Below, piece by piece: positions 45,042 to 53,052 of a stretch of 64,000 bases of DNA. Source of the DNA: Formosa haliotis (GTDB taxonomy: Bacteria; Bacteroidota; Bacteroidia; Flavobacteriales; Flavobacteriaceae); NCBI RefSeq assembly GCF_001685485.1, contig NZ_BDEL01000001.1, forward strand, positions 2,415,501 to 2,479,500. Reading direction: 5' to 3'. The position numbers and the translations under genes were made by a program. The notes beneath the pieces were generated by a model. The model searched no databases. It worked only from the letters and a program-made list of their open reading frames with translations, and was not told the origin of the DNA. Position 1 is the stretch's first letter. The number at the start of each line of letters is the position of its first letter.

Positions 45042-45142
45042 CTTTCGATAATGAGGTCTACCAAAACCCTTCGTAAAAAAACGAATGACATCTACTTTAA
45101 TAATAGTTTAAGACTAAAAGGTGTTATGTATATTAGGTCATT
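45042..45142 (+). promoter_or_regulatory. Candidate divergent fluoride (crcB-type) riboswitch
   Basis: The leader aligns with the known fluoride aptamer: ATGAGGTCTACC-AAAAC (45051-45067), hairpin TTCGT/ACGAA (45070-45074 and 45081-45085) and ATGACATCTAC (45085-45095). The pseudoknot GAGGTC (45053-45058) with GACATC (45087-45092) has five of six pairs. AATGAC (45084-45089) is exactly complementary to GTCATT (45137-45142) directly before the ATG, which would give an off state. Against it: the P1 stem is weak and the residue equivalent to U38 in the Thermotoga aptamer appears to be G. The genes downstream are fluoride-related. Confidence 0.5.
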
Positions 45143-46447
45143 ATGAAATTTGAACATCTTAAACAAAAACTAGCCTCATTCGAACAAATCCCTTCCTTAT
45201 ATTACCTAATTAAATGGCTTATAATTTGCACATTTCTAGGGATTGTAGCTGGGGGAATCTCTGCTTTTTTTCTAAAGGCTTTAGAATGGGCCACTGCATA
45301 TAGAGAATCTAATTTATGGATTATTGCCCTTTTACCTATAGGGGGTTTTATAATAGGAACCACCTATCACCTCTTCGGAAACAGTGTTGTAAAAGGAAAC
45401 AATTTACTCCTAGAAGAATTCCACTCGCCTAAGAAAATTATTCCGTTTAAAATGGCGCCATTGGTATTATTCGGAACCATAGTTACCCATTTATTTGGAG
45501 GTTCTGCTGGCCGTGAAGGTACTGCCGTACAAATAGGAGGAGCAGTGGCCGATCAGTTTACAAAAATATTTAAACTCTCTAATCGCGACAGAAAAATTGT
45601 ATTAATTGCGGGTATAAGCGCCGGTTTTGCTTCGGTTTTCGGAACTCCTTTAGCTGGTGGTATTTTTGCCTTAGAGGTTTTAATTCTTGGAAGGATTCGT
45701 TTAGACGCTATTGTTCCTAGCTTTTTGGCAGCTGTTTTAGCGAATTATTTTTGTGAAATTTGGGATATTCATCATACCCATTATCAAATTGCTAGCGTTG
45801 CAGAAATGAATCCCATAAATTTACTTTGGGCCATTCTAGCAGGGATTATTTTTGGGTTGGTTGCCATGTTATTTTCTAAAACCACTCATTTTTGGGGAAA
45901 TCAGTTTAAAAAATTCATTAAATATCCACCGTTACGACCAACAATTGGTGGTATCATTTTAGCCATAACAATCTATAGTATTGGTACAACAAAATATATT
46001 GGTTTAGGAGTGCCAACCATAGTAGAAGCCTTTAATTCGCCTTTAAACTCTTACGACTTTTTAGCCAAATTATTATTTACCTCGTTTACTCTTGGTGCTG
46101 GTTTTAAAGGTGGCGAGGTTACACCTTTATTTTATATTGGAGCGACCTTAGGTAATGTTCTCATTTGGTTTATTCCGTTGCCAATGGGTTTACTTGCAGG
46201 CATGGGATTTGTCGCTGTATTTGCAGGAGCAACAAACACCCCTATTGCGTGCACTGTTATGGGCATAGAATTATTTGGTATAGAAGCAGGTGTATTTATT
46301 GCTATTGCCTGCAGCGTGTCTTATTTGTTCTCTGGACACACTGGTGTTTACACCTCACAAATTATTGGAAGTCCGAAAAACACTAGTGTATTTAGAGAAA
46401 AAGGACTTTCTTTATCTGAAATTGACGACAAAAGACATCATAAATGA
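45143..46447 (+). CDS. eriC: CLC-F type fluoride/proton antiporter
   Basis: 434 residues, a CLC-family membrane protein with about ten hydrophobic helices. The ion-binding segments are those of the fluoride-specific branch: GNNLL (85-89) instead of GSGIP, GREGT (123-127, gating Glu125) instead of GREGP, and GFKGGEVTPLFYIGA (320-334). The second gating Glu of chloride antiporters (E203 in E. coli ClC-ec1) aligns with Val179, also in line with the F- branch. It should export fluoride from the cytoplasm in exchange for protons. Preceded by a perfect promoter and candidate fluoride riboswitch, and overlapping a DUF190 gene by four bases (ATGA). Confidence 0.85.
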   Translation: MKFEHLKQKLASFEQIPSLYYLIKWLIICTFLGIVAGGISAFFLKALEWATAYRESNLWIIALLPIGGFIIGTTYHLFGNSVVKGNNLLLEEFHSPKKIIPFKMAPLVLFGTIVTHLFGGSAGREGTAVQIGGAVADQFTKIFKLSNRDRKIVLIAGISAGFASVFGTPLAGGIFALEVLILGRIRLDAIVPSFLAAVLANYFCEIWDIHHTHYQIASVAEMNPINLLWAILAGIIFGLVAMLFSKTTHFWGNQFKKFIKYPPLRPTIGGIILAITIYSIGTTKYIGLGVPTIVEAFNSPLNSYDFLAKLLFTSFTLGAGFKGGEVTPLFYIGATLGNVLIWFIPLPMGLLAGMGFVAVFAGATNTPIACTVMGIELFGIEAGVFIAIACSVSYLFSGHTGVYTSQIIGSPKNTSVFREKGLSLSEIDDKRHHK

Positions 46448-46785
46448 AAACGTTAACCACTATTAGAATCTATTTTGAATACGGTAAAAAACGTAAAGAT
46501 GTTCCGTTCTGGAAAACACTACACGCCTCAGATTTTGCGACTTTGGTAATAAAACGTGCCAAAGCCTCAAACCTACGTCAGGCTTTACATTTTAACGTCT
46601 CGAAAGGTTATTTTGATAGTAAAAAAATTAATTGGGGACTTGGTGATGTGCAACATTATAAACATCCTCAAATTATTGAAATTACAGATTCACTAGATAA
46701 AATTGAGACCTTTCTTGAACAAGAAAAGTTAATTTTTGAAGACACTTTCATTCATATCGTTCAAAATGAAATCCTTTTGAAATAA
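46444..46785 (+). CDS. DUF190 protein of the fluoride operon
   Basis: 113 residues, no signal peptide. Small alpha-beta protein of the DUF190 type (LTTIRIYFEYGKKRKDVPFWKTLHASDFATLVIKRAKASNLRQALHF, QIIEITDSLDKIETFLEQEK). The fold is ferredoxin-like, PII-like in related structures. DUF190 genes frequently accompany fluoride exporters (CrcB/Fluc), and this one starts inside the stop of the CLC-F gene, so it is probably an accessory or regulatory partner. Its biochemical role is not known. Confidence 0.82.
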   Translation: MKTLTTIRIYFEYGKKRKDVPFWKTLHASDFATLVIKRAKASNLRQALHFNVSKGYFDSKKINWGLGDVQHYKHPQIIEITDSLDKIETFLEQEKLIFEDTFIHIVQNEILLK

Positions 46786-46838
46786 ACCAAATCAAATTTT
46801 ATAACTTGTCAAAAAACCAATAAAACTAGTTTTTTACG

Positions 46839-46846
46839 TACTTTTG
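46839..46846 (+). promoter_or_regulatory. Bacteroidota -7 element upstream of gpsA
   Basis: TACTTTTG matches TAnnTTTG, 23 bases before the gpsA ATG. The -33 element is not clear. Confidence 0.5.
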
Positions 46847-46869
46847 AACCTTATAATTATAATGCTTTT

Positions 46870-47871
46870 ATGAGTAAAGAATTAAAATATGCCGTATTTG
46901 GTGCGGGTAGTTGGGCCACTGCTATTGTAAAAATACTTTGCGAAAATCTTGACGAAGTAGGTTGGTATATGCGTAGTGTTTACACAAAAGAACATTTATT
47001 AAAAGAACAACACAACCCTAATTATTTAAGCTCGGTAGAATTTAAAACCGAAAATCTTATACTAAGCAATAATATTAATGAAATTGCCACCTATGCCGAT
47101 GTTTTAATTTTTGCCATTCCTTCTGCTTTTATGCAAAGTGAATTAGAGAAATTAACAGTAGATATTTCTAATAAAACCGTAGTTTCTGCCGTAAAAGGAA
47201 TTATTCCCGAATCTGGATTATTAGTAGGAGAACATTTTCATGAAGTTTATAATATTCCGTTTAATAACATTGCAGTAATTGCTGGTCCTTGCCATGCAGA
47301 GGAGGTTGCTTTAGAGCGCTTATCGTATCTTACGATCTCTTGTGCCGATTCTAAAAAAGCGAAAGCCATAGCCGAAAATTTTTCAAGTAATTATATAAAA
47401 ACAAAAATTAGCGACGATGTTATTGGCACAGAATACGCAGTAATGCTTAAAAACATTTATGCTATTGCAGCCGGAATTGCACATGGCTTAGGGTACGGAG
47501 ACAATTTCCAGAGTGTACTTATGAGTAACGCGATTCGCGAAATGAAACGTTTTATAAAGAAGATGCACAAAATGAAACGTAACATTAATAATTCGGCTTA
47601 TTTAGGCGATTTATTAGTAACTGGGTATTCTGTATTTTCTAGAAACAGAATGTTCGGAAACATGATTGGCAAAGGCTATACCGTGAAATCTGCACAGATG
47701 GAAATGAGTATGGTTGCCGAGGGGTATTACGCTACAAAAAGTGCGCATTTATTAAACGACAAGAATAAGAAAAAAACCAAATTGCCTATTATTGATGCCG
47801 TTTACGAAATTTTGTATGAAGGTAAAGATCCTAAAGCAACCTTTGCAAAACTTACCAACAAATTAGATTAA
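46870..47871 (+). CDS. gpsA: Glycerol-3-phosphate dehydrogenase [NAD(P)+]
   Basis: 333 residues. Reduces dihydroxyacetone phosphate to sn-glycerol-3-phosphate for phospholipid synthesis. N-terminal Rossmann motif YAVFGAGSWATAIVKILCEN; VVSAVKGIIPESG, AVIAGPCHAEEVALERLSYLTIS and EYAVMLKNIYAIAAGIAHGLGYGDNFQSVLMSNAIREM carry the conserved Lys and substrate residues; GDLLVTGYSVFSRNRMFGNMIGKGY is typical. A free-standing gene with its own promoter element. Confidence 0.95.
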   Translation: MSKELKYAVFGAGSWATAIVKILCENLDEVGWYMRSVYTKEHLLKEQHNPNYLSSVEFKTENLILSNNINEIATYADVLIFAIPSAFMQSELEKLTVDISNKTVVSAVKGIIPESGLLVGEHFHEVYNIPFNNIAVIAGPCHAEEVALERLSYLTISCADSKKAKAIAENFSSNYIKTKISDDVIGTEYAVMLKNIYAIAAGIAHGLGYGDNFQSVLMSNAIREMKRFIKKMHKMKRNINNSAYLGDLLVTGYSVFSRNRMFGNMIGKGYTVKSAQMEMSMVAEGYYATKSAHLLNDKNKKKTKLPIIDAVYEILYEGKDPKATFAKLTNKLD

Positions 47872-47882
47872 CTAATCCTGAA

Positions 47883-48278
47883 TTATTTCGTTAAAACTCC
47901 CGGAACTCCAATAACAGGAACGGGTTGCATAGCCTTATCGTTTATAGCGTTTTCTTTAAATGTAAAGGTTTTATCAAACATTTTATTGTCTTCAAAAAAG
48001 GATACTTTAAAGGTGTTTTTTAAGGCTAGAACATCGTCTTGCAGATACTCTATTTTCGCATAACTTTTAGCAGGTAATTTGTCTATTTTATGACGCATTA
48101 AAGTCGTTTTCTTATCTTTGGAAAAGCCTTGAGCTACAATTAAAACGAGTTCTAAATCTACATCTTTATCATTTATAATATAGGCATTCCATTCGTCTCT
48201 TTTAAATTCCTTTTGAAACACTTTTACGGCAGCAATATATACGCCTTCAACTACTGGAATATCGATATCTTTCTTCAT
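47883..48278 (-). CDS. Small conserved protein next to pheS
   Basis: 131 residues, cytoplasmic (no signal peptide), beta-rich: VEGVYIAAVKVFQKEFKRDEWNAYIINDKDVDLELVLIVAQGFSKD, then DKLPAKSYAKIEYLQDDVLALKNTFKVSFFEDNKMFDKTFTF. It lies four bases downstream of pheS on the same strand. Proteins of this kind are found next to pheS in flavobacteria and are sometimes named after it, but there is no synthetase domain here. I recognise no catalytic motif and do not assign a function. Confidence 0.7.
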   Translation of the reverse strand: MKKDIDIPVVEGVYIAAVKVFQKEFKRDEWNAYIINDKDVDLELVLIVAQGFSKDKKTTLMRHKIDKLPAKSYAKIEYLQDDVLALKNTFKVSFFEDNKMFDKTFTFKENAINDKAMQPVPVIGVPGVLTK

Positions 48279-48282
48279 ACAA

Positions 48283-49302
48283 TTAAATTGTAGACTTAAA
48301 CTGCTCTAAGAAACGCACATCGTTTTCACTTAATAATCTGATGTCGTTAATTTGGTGTAATAACATCGCAATTCGGTCTATACCCACACCAAAAGCAAAT
48401 CCTGAATAGGCTTTAGAATCAATTTTACAATTCTCTAATACATTAGGATCTACCATACCACAACCACCAATTTCTAACCAACCGGTTCCTTTGGTAATAC
48501 GGTAATCAGATTCTGTTTCTAAACCCCAATACACATCAATTTCTGCACTAGGTTCTGTAAACGGGAAGTATGACGGACGTAGACGGATTTTAGATTTCCC
48601 GAACATTTCGGTAGTAAAATATTGTAGTGTTTGCTTTAAATCTGCAAAGCTTACATCTTTATCTATATACAAGCCTTCAACTTGGTGAAAGAAACAGTGA
48701 GAACGTGCCGAAATAGCTTCGTTTCTATACACACGCCCAGGAGAAATAGTACGAATTGGAGGTGCATTATTTTCCATATAACGGACTTGTACAGAACTTG
48801 TATGGGTTCTTAATAATACATCGGGATTGGTTTGAATAAAAAACGTATCCTGCATATCGCGAGCCGGATGATATTCTGGCAAGTTTAATGCTGTAAAGTT
48901 GTGCCAGTCGTCTTCGATTTCTGGACCTTCACTAACATTAAATCCAATGCGTGAAAAAATATCGATAATTTGATTTTTTACAATAGAAATAGGATGACGT
49001 GCACCTATAGAAATAGGTTCTCCCGGACGAGATAAATCGCCATAAATTCCCTTTGCTTCTTCATTGCCTTCCAATTCAGCTTTTAAAGCCTCTACACGCT
49101 CTTGTGCCGTATTTTTAAGCTGATTAATGACTTGGCCAAACTCTTTTTTTTGTTCGTTAGCCACATTTTTAAACTCAGCAAAATACTCGTTTAACAATCC
49201 TTTTTTACCTAAGTATTTAATACGGAATGCTTCAACTTCTTCTTTAGACTGTGCTTTAAATCCTTCTGCTTCAGCAATAAGTTCTTTTATTTTATCAATC
49301 AT
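48283..49302 (-). CDS. pheS: Phenylalanyl-tRNA synthetase alpha subunit
   Basis: 339 residues. Class II aminoacyl-tRNA synthetase catalytic subunit, pairing with PheT (not in this window). N-terminal coiled-coil for tRNA binding (about 1-85), then IGARHPISIVKNQIIDIFSRIGFNVSEGPEIEDDWHNFTALNLPEYHPARDMQDTFF, motif 2 (VYRNEAISARSHCFFHQVEGLYI) and motif 3 (GFAFGVGIDRIAMLLH). In an operon with the small conserved gene that follows. Confidence 0.97.
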   Translation of the reverse strand: MIDKIKELIAEAEGFKAQSKEEVEAFRIKYLGKKGLLNEYFAEFKNVANEQKKEFGQVINQLKNTAQERVEALKAELEGNEEAKGIYGDLSRPGEPISIGARHPISIVKNQIIDIFSRIGFNVSEGPEIEDDWHNFTALNLPEYHPARDMQDTFFIQTNPDVLLRTHTSSVQVRYMENNAPPIRTISPGRVYRNEAISARSHCFFHQVEGLYIDKDVSFADLKQTLQYFTTEMFGKSKIRLRPSYFPFTEPSAEIDVYWGLETESDYRITKGTGWLEIGGCGMVDPNVLENCKIDSKAYSGFAFGVGIDRIAMLLHQINDIRLLSENDVRFLEQFKSTI

Positions 49303-49339
49303 GATATTCCTTCAAAAATGAATGCAAATTTAATAATTC

Positions 49340-49696
49340 TTACTGTATATATTCGGTTTCAATGAAATAGTTTACAATAGCTTCTTTCATTAAAATACTT
49401 TGTTCTCCGGCTTTTAACGGTGGTAACTGCTCTTTTATAGAATAATGTGGCCAACCTTCTTCGTCTACGTAATCAAATTCATAATACCCATAAGGCACTA
49501 ATAATTTACAGATAGCAATGTGCATTAAGTCTAATTTTTGATCTTTCTTAAACGTCCGATCTAATTGCCCCAACTCTTGTAATCCTATTAAATAAATAAT
49601 AGCATCGAGTTCTAAGGTATCCCCATCGGCAAATTGATTAGATAATTTTGTTACAACCTCGTTCCATCGCGATTTTAATTCTTCGTCTCTTGACAT
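49340..49696 (-). CDS. Conserved hypothetical protein
   Basis: 118 residues, acidic, no signal peptide. The sequence starts MSRDEELKSRWNEVVTKLSNQFADGDTLELDAIIYLIGLQELGQ, with a helical first half and aromatic-rich second half (VPYGYYEFDYVDEEGWPHYSIKEQLPPL). It is on the same strand as pheS, 37 bases upstream. I recognise no domain. Codon use and length look like a real gene, and no competing frame exists. Confidence 0.65.
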   Translation of the reverse strand: MSRDEELKSRWNEVVTKLSNQFADGDTLELDAIIYLIGLQELGQLDRTFKKDQKLDLMHIAICKLLVPYGYYEFDYVDEEGWPHYSIKEQLPPLKAGEQSILMKEAIVNYFIETEYIQ

Positions 49697-49823
49697 ATCA
49701 TTTATATTACGCTTAAAATGCGAGCTACAAAGTTAAAAAATAGCACTTCATTTCACCTAAACATATCATAAAATATGGCAGATTCATTTTAAATATTATA
49801 TTTGATAAAACAACCAATTCATT

Positions 49824-50342
49824 ATGACTTTATTAGATATTATTCTTGCAGTAATACTCCTTTTTGGCTTAGTTCGCGGATTCATGAACGGCCTTTTTGT
49901 AGAAATCGCATCTTTACTTGCTTTGATTATTGGAATTTATGGGGCCATCCATTTTAGTGCTTTTACTGCAACTCTTTTTCAAGATAAAGTAGATTGGGAT
50001 GAAAACTATATTAGTATAGTGGCTTTTGCGGTTACCTTCGTTGTTATAGTATTGGTTATAGGTTTGGCAGGAAAAGCTCTAACAAAACTCGCTAATTTTG
50101 CATTTTTAGGTATCGTAAATAAAATTTTAGGAGGCATTTTTGGCATGTTAAAAATAGGTTTAATTGCAAGTATAGCTCTAAATATTTTTGCCAATTTAAA
50201 CGATACCATTCCTTTTATGGAGAAAAAAGACCTTGAAAAATCTATACTTTACGAACCTGTAATTGCCATTTCTACAAAACTCTATCCTGCTATTAAGGAA
50301 AAGGTAGACGAAAAGAAAAAAGACATCTTATCTGGCAATTAA
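49824..50342 (+). CDS. CvpA-family inner membrane protein
   Basis: 172 residues with four hydrophobic helices. The start MTLLDIILAVILLFGLVRGFMNGLFVEIASLLALIIGIYGAI and GLAGKALTKLANFAFLGIVNKILGGIFGMLKIGLIASIAL are typical of CvpA, a protein associated with colicin V production in E. coli and with envelope stress tolerance. Charged C-terminal tail. The stop overlaps that of the convergent PepSY gene by three bases. Confidence 0.9.
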   Translation: MTLLDIILAVILLFGLVRGFMNGLFVEIASLLALIIGIYGAIHFSAFTATLFQDKVDWDENYISIVAFAVTFVVIVLVIGLAGKALTKLANFAFLGIVNKILGGIFGMLKIGLIASIALNIFANLNDTIPFMEKKDLEKSILYEPVIAISTKLYPAIKEKVDEKKKDILSGN

Positions 50343-52543
50343 TAGCAATCTAGTTTAAGCTGCCCTCGGTTTTTATAAATACTTAACGGATGTTCTAAAT
50401 GTTGCTCACAAATGTGTTCTAGAGTTGCTAAAACTCCTTGCTGCATGGTTATAGAACCGCAAATCATTATTACTCCTTTCTGTTTTAAAACTTCGGCCAC
50501 TTGCTTGGCATCGCGTTCTAAAAGATTTTGCACATACACTTTAGTCTCGTATTGTTGCGAATACGCTAGCTCGAATTTTTGAAGCTTGTTTGCCTTTAAA
50601 CTATCATCAATCAGCGCCTTATAAATACCGAAAGAGGCTTCTGTTCTCCCTCCCCAATACAATTGCATATTTTGCCCAGAGGTATTCTGGTTTATCATTC
50701 CTAAAAATGGAGCAATTCCAGTACCATTGGCTATCATTAGCACCTGTTTTATTCGGTTGGGAAGTCGGAATTCTTTGTTCTTTACCAATCTAGCCTTTAT
50801 AGAATTACCAGACTTTAAATCGTTTAAATAATTAGAACACAAACCAAGTTCTTGACGCTTTACACTTAAGAAAATGGTATTATTCACTTTACCCACAGAA
50901 TATAAGCGCTCGATACTATCTGCTTTTGGCTGAATGGCTAACAAATCGCCAGATTGAAACCTTACCAATCCTAGTTTAGGTTTTAATGCCATGGTAAACG
51001 TATCATCTGGATTATCTTTTGCAAAAGTTTTATCTAAAACTGTAAAATATCGTTTTCTTTTTTTACGTTCAACTAAATCATCTCCCGGCAATTTAATTTG
51101 CAATCCTACTTTTTTCGACCAAGAATTAATCCATTGTGTATAGGCCTCAAAAGATTTGTTATGAATACTAAAAGGCTCTAAAAGCTGAACGGCATTAGGG
51201 TCTTTTTGAAACAAGGCATCTACATCTAAAGCATATTTACAAAAATCGGGATAGGCCAAAGACCCAAAACCAACTACGGCATAACTGTAAGCATGATCTG
51301 ATTGGATTTCTTTAAATTTTTCGGCAAATCGGTTGGCATTTTCTGGAGCTTCTCCTTGCCCGTAAGTTGCCGTAATAACGACTAGATGCTTGCAACTTTT
51401 ATAAGTAGAAACGTTATTTAATTCTGCTATAAAACTGGATTCTCCTATTTTTAAGAGTTGCTTATGAAGCATATTCGCATATTGTAAGGTGCTTCCGTTT
51501 TCCGACCCAATTAAGATAACATATTTACTAGCATCTTTTTTAAAGGTATTTTTAAGCTGAACACGACGACGCTTTAAAGTCATTACAAAACCAGAATACA
51601 CAAAAAACAGAATGTTAATACAGGCAATTGCTAAAATTAAGGCCCATATAATACTCCCATTTCCTGTATGTAAATTAATACTTAATCGAGAAGCCAGGGC
51701 TATTAATGGGTAATTTACCTCGCTTAAAATATCGCCAGTAAATTGATTTACCAAAACTTCGCGATCTTTAAGTTTTATAGTAAAATAATCTTCTACATCT
51801 TCAGAAAACGGAAATTCTATTTGACGAACATCTGATAGTTTTGTATCACGAAAAAATGGTTGATCTTGGATACTGAGTTTTGGAGACTCCTTTATCTCCT
51901 CGTAATTTACGTTATGTGTAAGGGTTTCCTTCGGTAATAAATCGAAACGATATAAGGATAAATATACACCTGTAAGTGTAATAATAAGTATAGGAATTAA
52001 AGACAAACGCCCTAAAACCACATGATAATACTGCGAAAAATTCTCGTTAACAATCTTATTAAAAAAGCGTTTAACACTGCGCTGTCTTTTAATAATTAAA
52101 ACGGTTCCAGAAATTGCGATTAGGAATAATAAAAAGGAGGCAATACCTACAAAAATACGCCCAATGGATTTTAAAAATAGGGATCTATGAAAATTTGTTG
52201 CCCATTTAAAGAGCGGCGCTTTTTCTATAATATCTCCAATTTTTTCACCTGTTTTGGGGTTGATATAAAAGGTTTCAGAATCACCCGCATCTGTTATTAC
52301 CGATGCTGAAACAAAATCATTTTCATCTATATCTACATTTAAAATTTCAACATAATTTGTTTTTAAATGCTGTATGGTTTCGGCCAGAGTAACCGTATTA
52401 AAATCGTCAACTTTATAGGGTTGAATTTGATTAGAAATAGGTTCGAATGCCAAAATAACTCCAGTTACAGAGGCTAATACTATAAAAACAAAAGAAGATA
52501 CAGCCAGCGCAAGGTGGCTATATCTCCAAATTGAAATTGTCAT
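50339..52543 (-). CDS. PepSY-membrane / flavodoxin / FAD-NADPH reductase fusion
   Basis: 734 residues. N-terminal PepSY-associated membrane region with about four hydrophobic helices (18-38, 130-150, 175-198, 300-322) and a periplasmic loop. From about 345, a flavodoxin domain (YVILIGSENGSTLQYANMLHKQL, VVITATYGQGEAPENANRFAEKF); from about 500, a sulfite-reductase-like FAD/NADPH domain (YSVGKVNNTIFLSVKRQELGLCSNYL, VLMIANGTGIAPFLGMI, GGRTEASFGIYKALI, VIMICGSITMQQGV). Such proteins pass electrons from NADPH across the inner membrane and may reduce ferric iron or haem. Last gene of the minus-strand arm of the haem locus. Confidence 0.9.
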   Translation of the reverse strand: MTISIWRYSHLALAVSSFVFIVLASVTGVILAFEPISNQIQPYKVDDFNTVTLAETIQHLKTNYVEILNVDIDENDFVSASVITDAGDSETFYINPKTGEKIGDIIEKAPLFKWATNFHRSLFLKSIGRIFVGIASFLLFLIAISGTVLIIKRQRSVKRFFNKIVNENFSQYYHVVLGRLSLIPILIITLTGVYLSLYRFDLLPKETLTHNVNYEEIKESPKLSIQDQPFFRDTKLSDVRQIEFPFSEDVEDYFTIKLKDREVLVNQFTGDILSEVNYPLIALASRLSINLHTGNGSIIWALILAIACINILFFVYSGFVMTLKRRRVQLKNTFKKDASKYVILIGSENGSTLQYANMLHKQLLKIGESSFIAELNNVSTYKSCKHLVVITATYGQGEAPENANRFAEKFKEIQSDHAYSYAVVGFGSLAYPDFCKYALDVDALFQKDPNAVQLLEPFSIHNKSFEAYTQWINSWSKKVGLQIKLPGDDLVERKKRKRYFTVLDKTFAKDNPDDTFTMALKPKLGLVRFQSGDLLAIQPKADSIERLYSVGKVNNTIFLSVKRQELGLCSNYLNDLKSGNSIKARLVKNKEFRLPNRIKQVLMIANGTGIAPFLGMINQNTSGQNMQLYWGGRTEASFGIYKALIDDSLKANKLQKFELAYSQQYETKVYVQNLLERDAKQVAEVLKQKGVIMICGSITMQQGVLATLEHICEQHLEHPLSIYKNRGQLKLDCY

Positions 52544-52554
52544 GCTTATATTAT

Positions 52555-53049
52555 TTAGTTAGGCATTATACGCACGTAACGTATAAATCCTGTGCCTTCT
52601 ACTTTACTTTTTACGCTCTCTGATGTTAATTTAAACTCGACATCTTTTTCGTAATATTCTTGATCTTCTACAGCAGATTCAAAACGGATACTATAACCTG
52701 CATCTATTTTAGAATCTTCAATTTCTACAACGTTAATGGTACGTTGTCCTCCTGCTACAGTTGCTCCAGTAATAGCGTCGATATTGTTTCGCTTTTTACC
52801 ATAAAACGCCCACCAAGAGGTTAAATCGTTATACCACTCATCATCATCACCTTGCATATACAGCGTTTTTTCGTATTCGCCTTGCGGATTAATTAACGAG
52901 ATTACTACATAAGCACCTTCCCCCGTGTAATTGGTTAATTGCACCATGCATTTGTATTTCGTTGATGCCTCTACAGCTTTAAATGAATATAAACTAAACA
53001 CTACAAGAGCAAGAACACCAAGTGTTTTAAGTATAGATAATTTACGCAT
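52555..53049 (-). CDS. Exported DUF2271 protein
   Basis: 164 residues with a signal peptide (MRKLSILKTLGVLALVVFSLYSFKAVEA). The mature domain KCMVQLTNYTGEGAYVVISLINPQGEYEKTLYMQGDDDEWYNDLTSWWAFYGKKRNNIDAITGATVAGG is the DUF2271 pattern. DUF2271 genes commonly sit beside PepSY reductases in iron-related loci, as here (11-base gap). No catalytic motif; periplasmic role unknown. Confidence 0.85.
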   Translation of the reverse strand: MRKLSILKTLGVLALVVFSLYSFKAVEASTKYKCMVQLTNYTGEGAYVVISLINPQGEYEKTLYMQGDDDEWYNDLTSWWAFYGKKRNNIDAITGATVAGGQRTINVVEIEDSKIDAGYSIRFESAVEDQEYYEKDVEFKLTSESVKSKVEGTGFIRYVRIMPN

Positions 53050-53052
53050 AAG

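Noticed and set aside
44925..45146. A 73-codon plus-strand frame upstream of the CLC-F gene
   Set aside because: Its composition is unlike a protein (many Tyr, Cys, Asn and Ser without pattern), it spans the promoter and candidate riboswitch, and it overlaps the next start codon.
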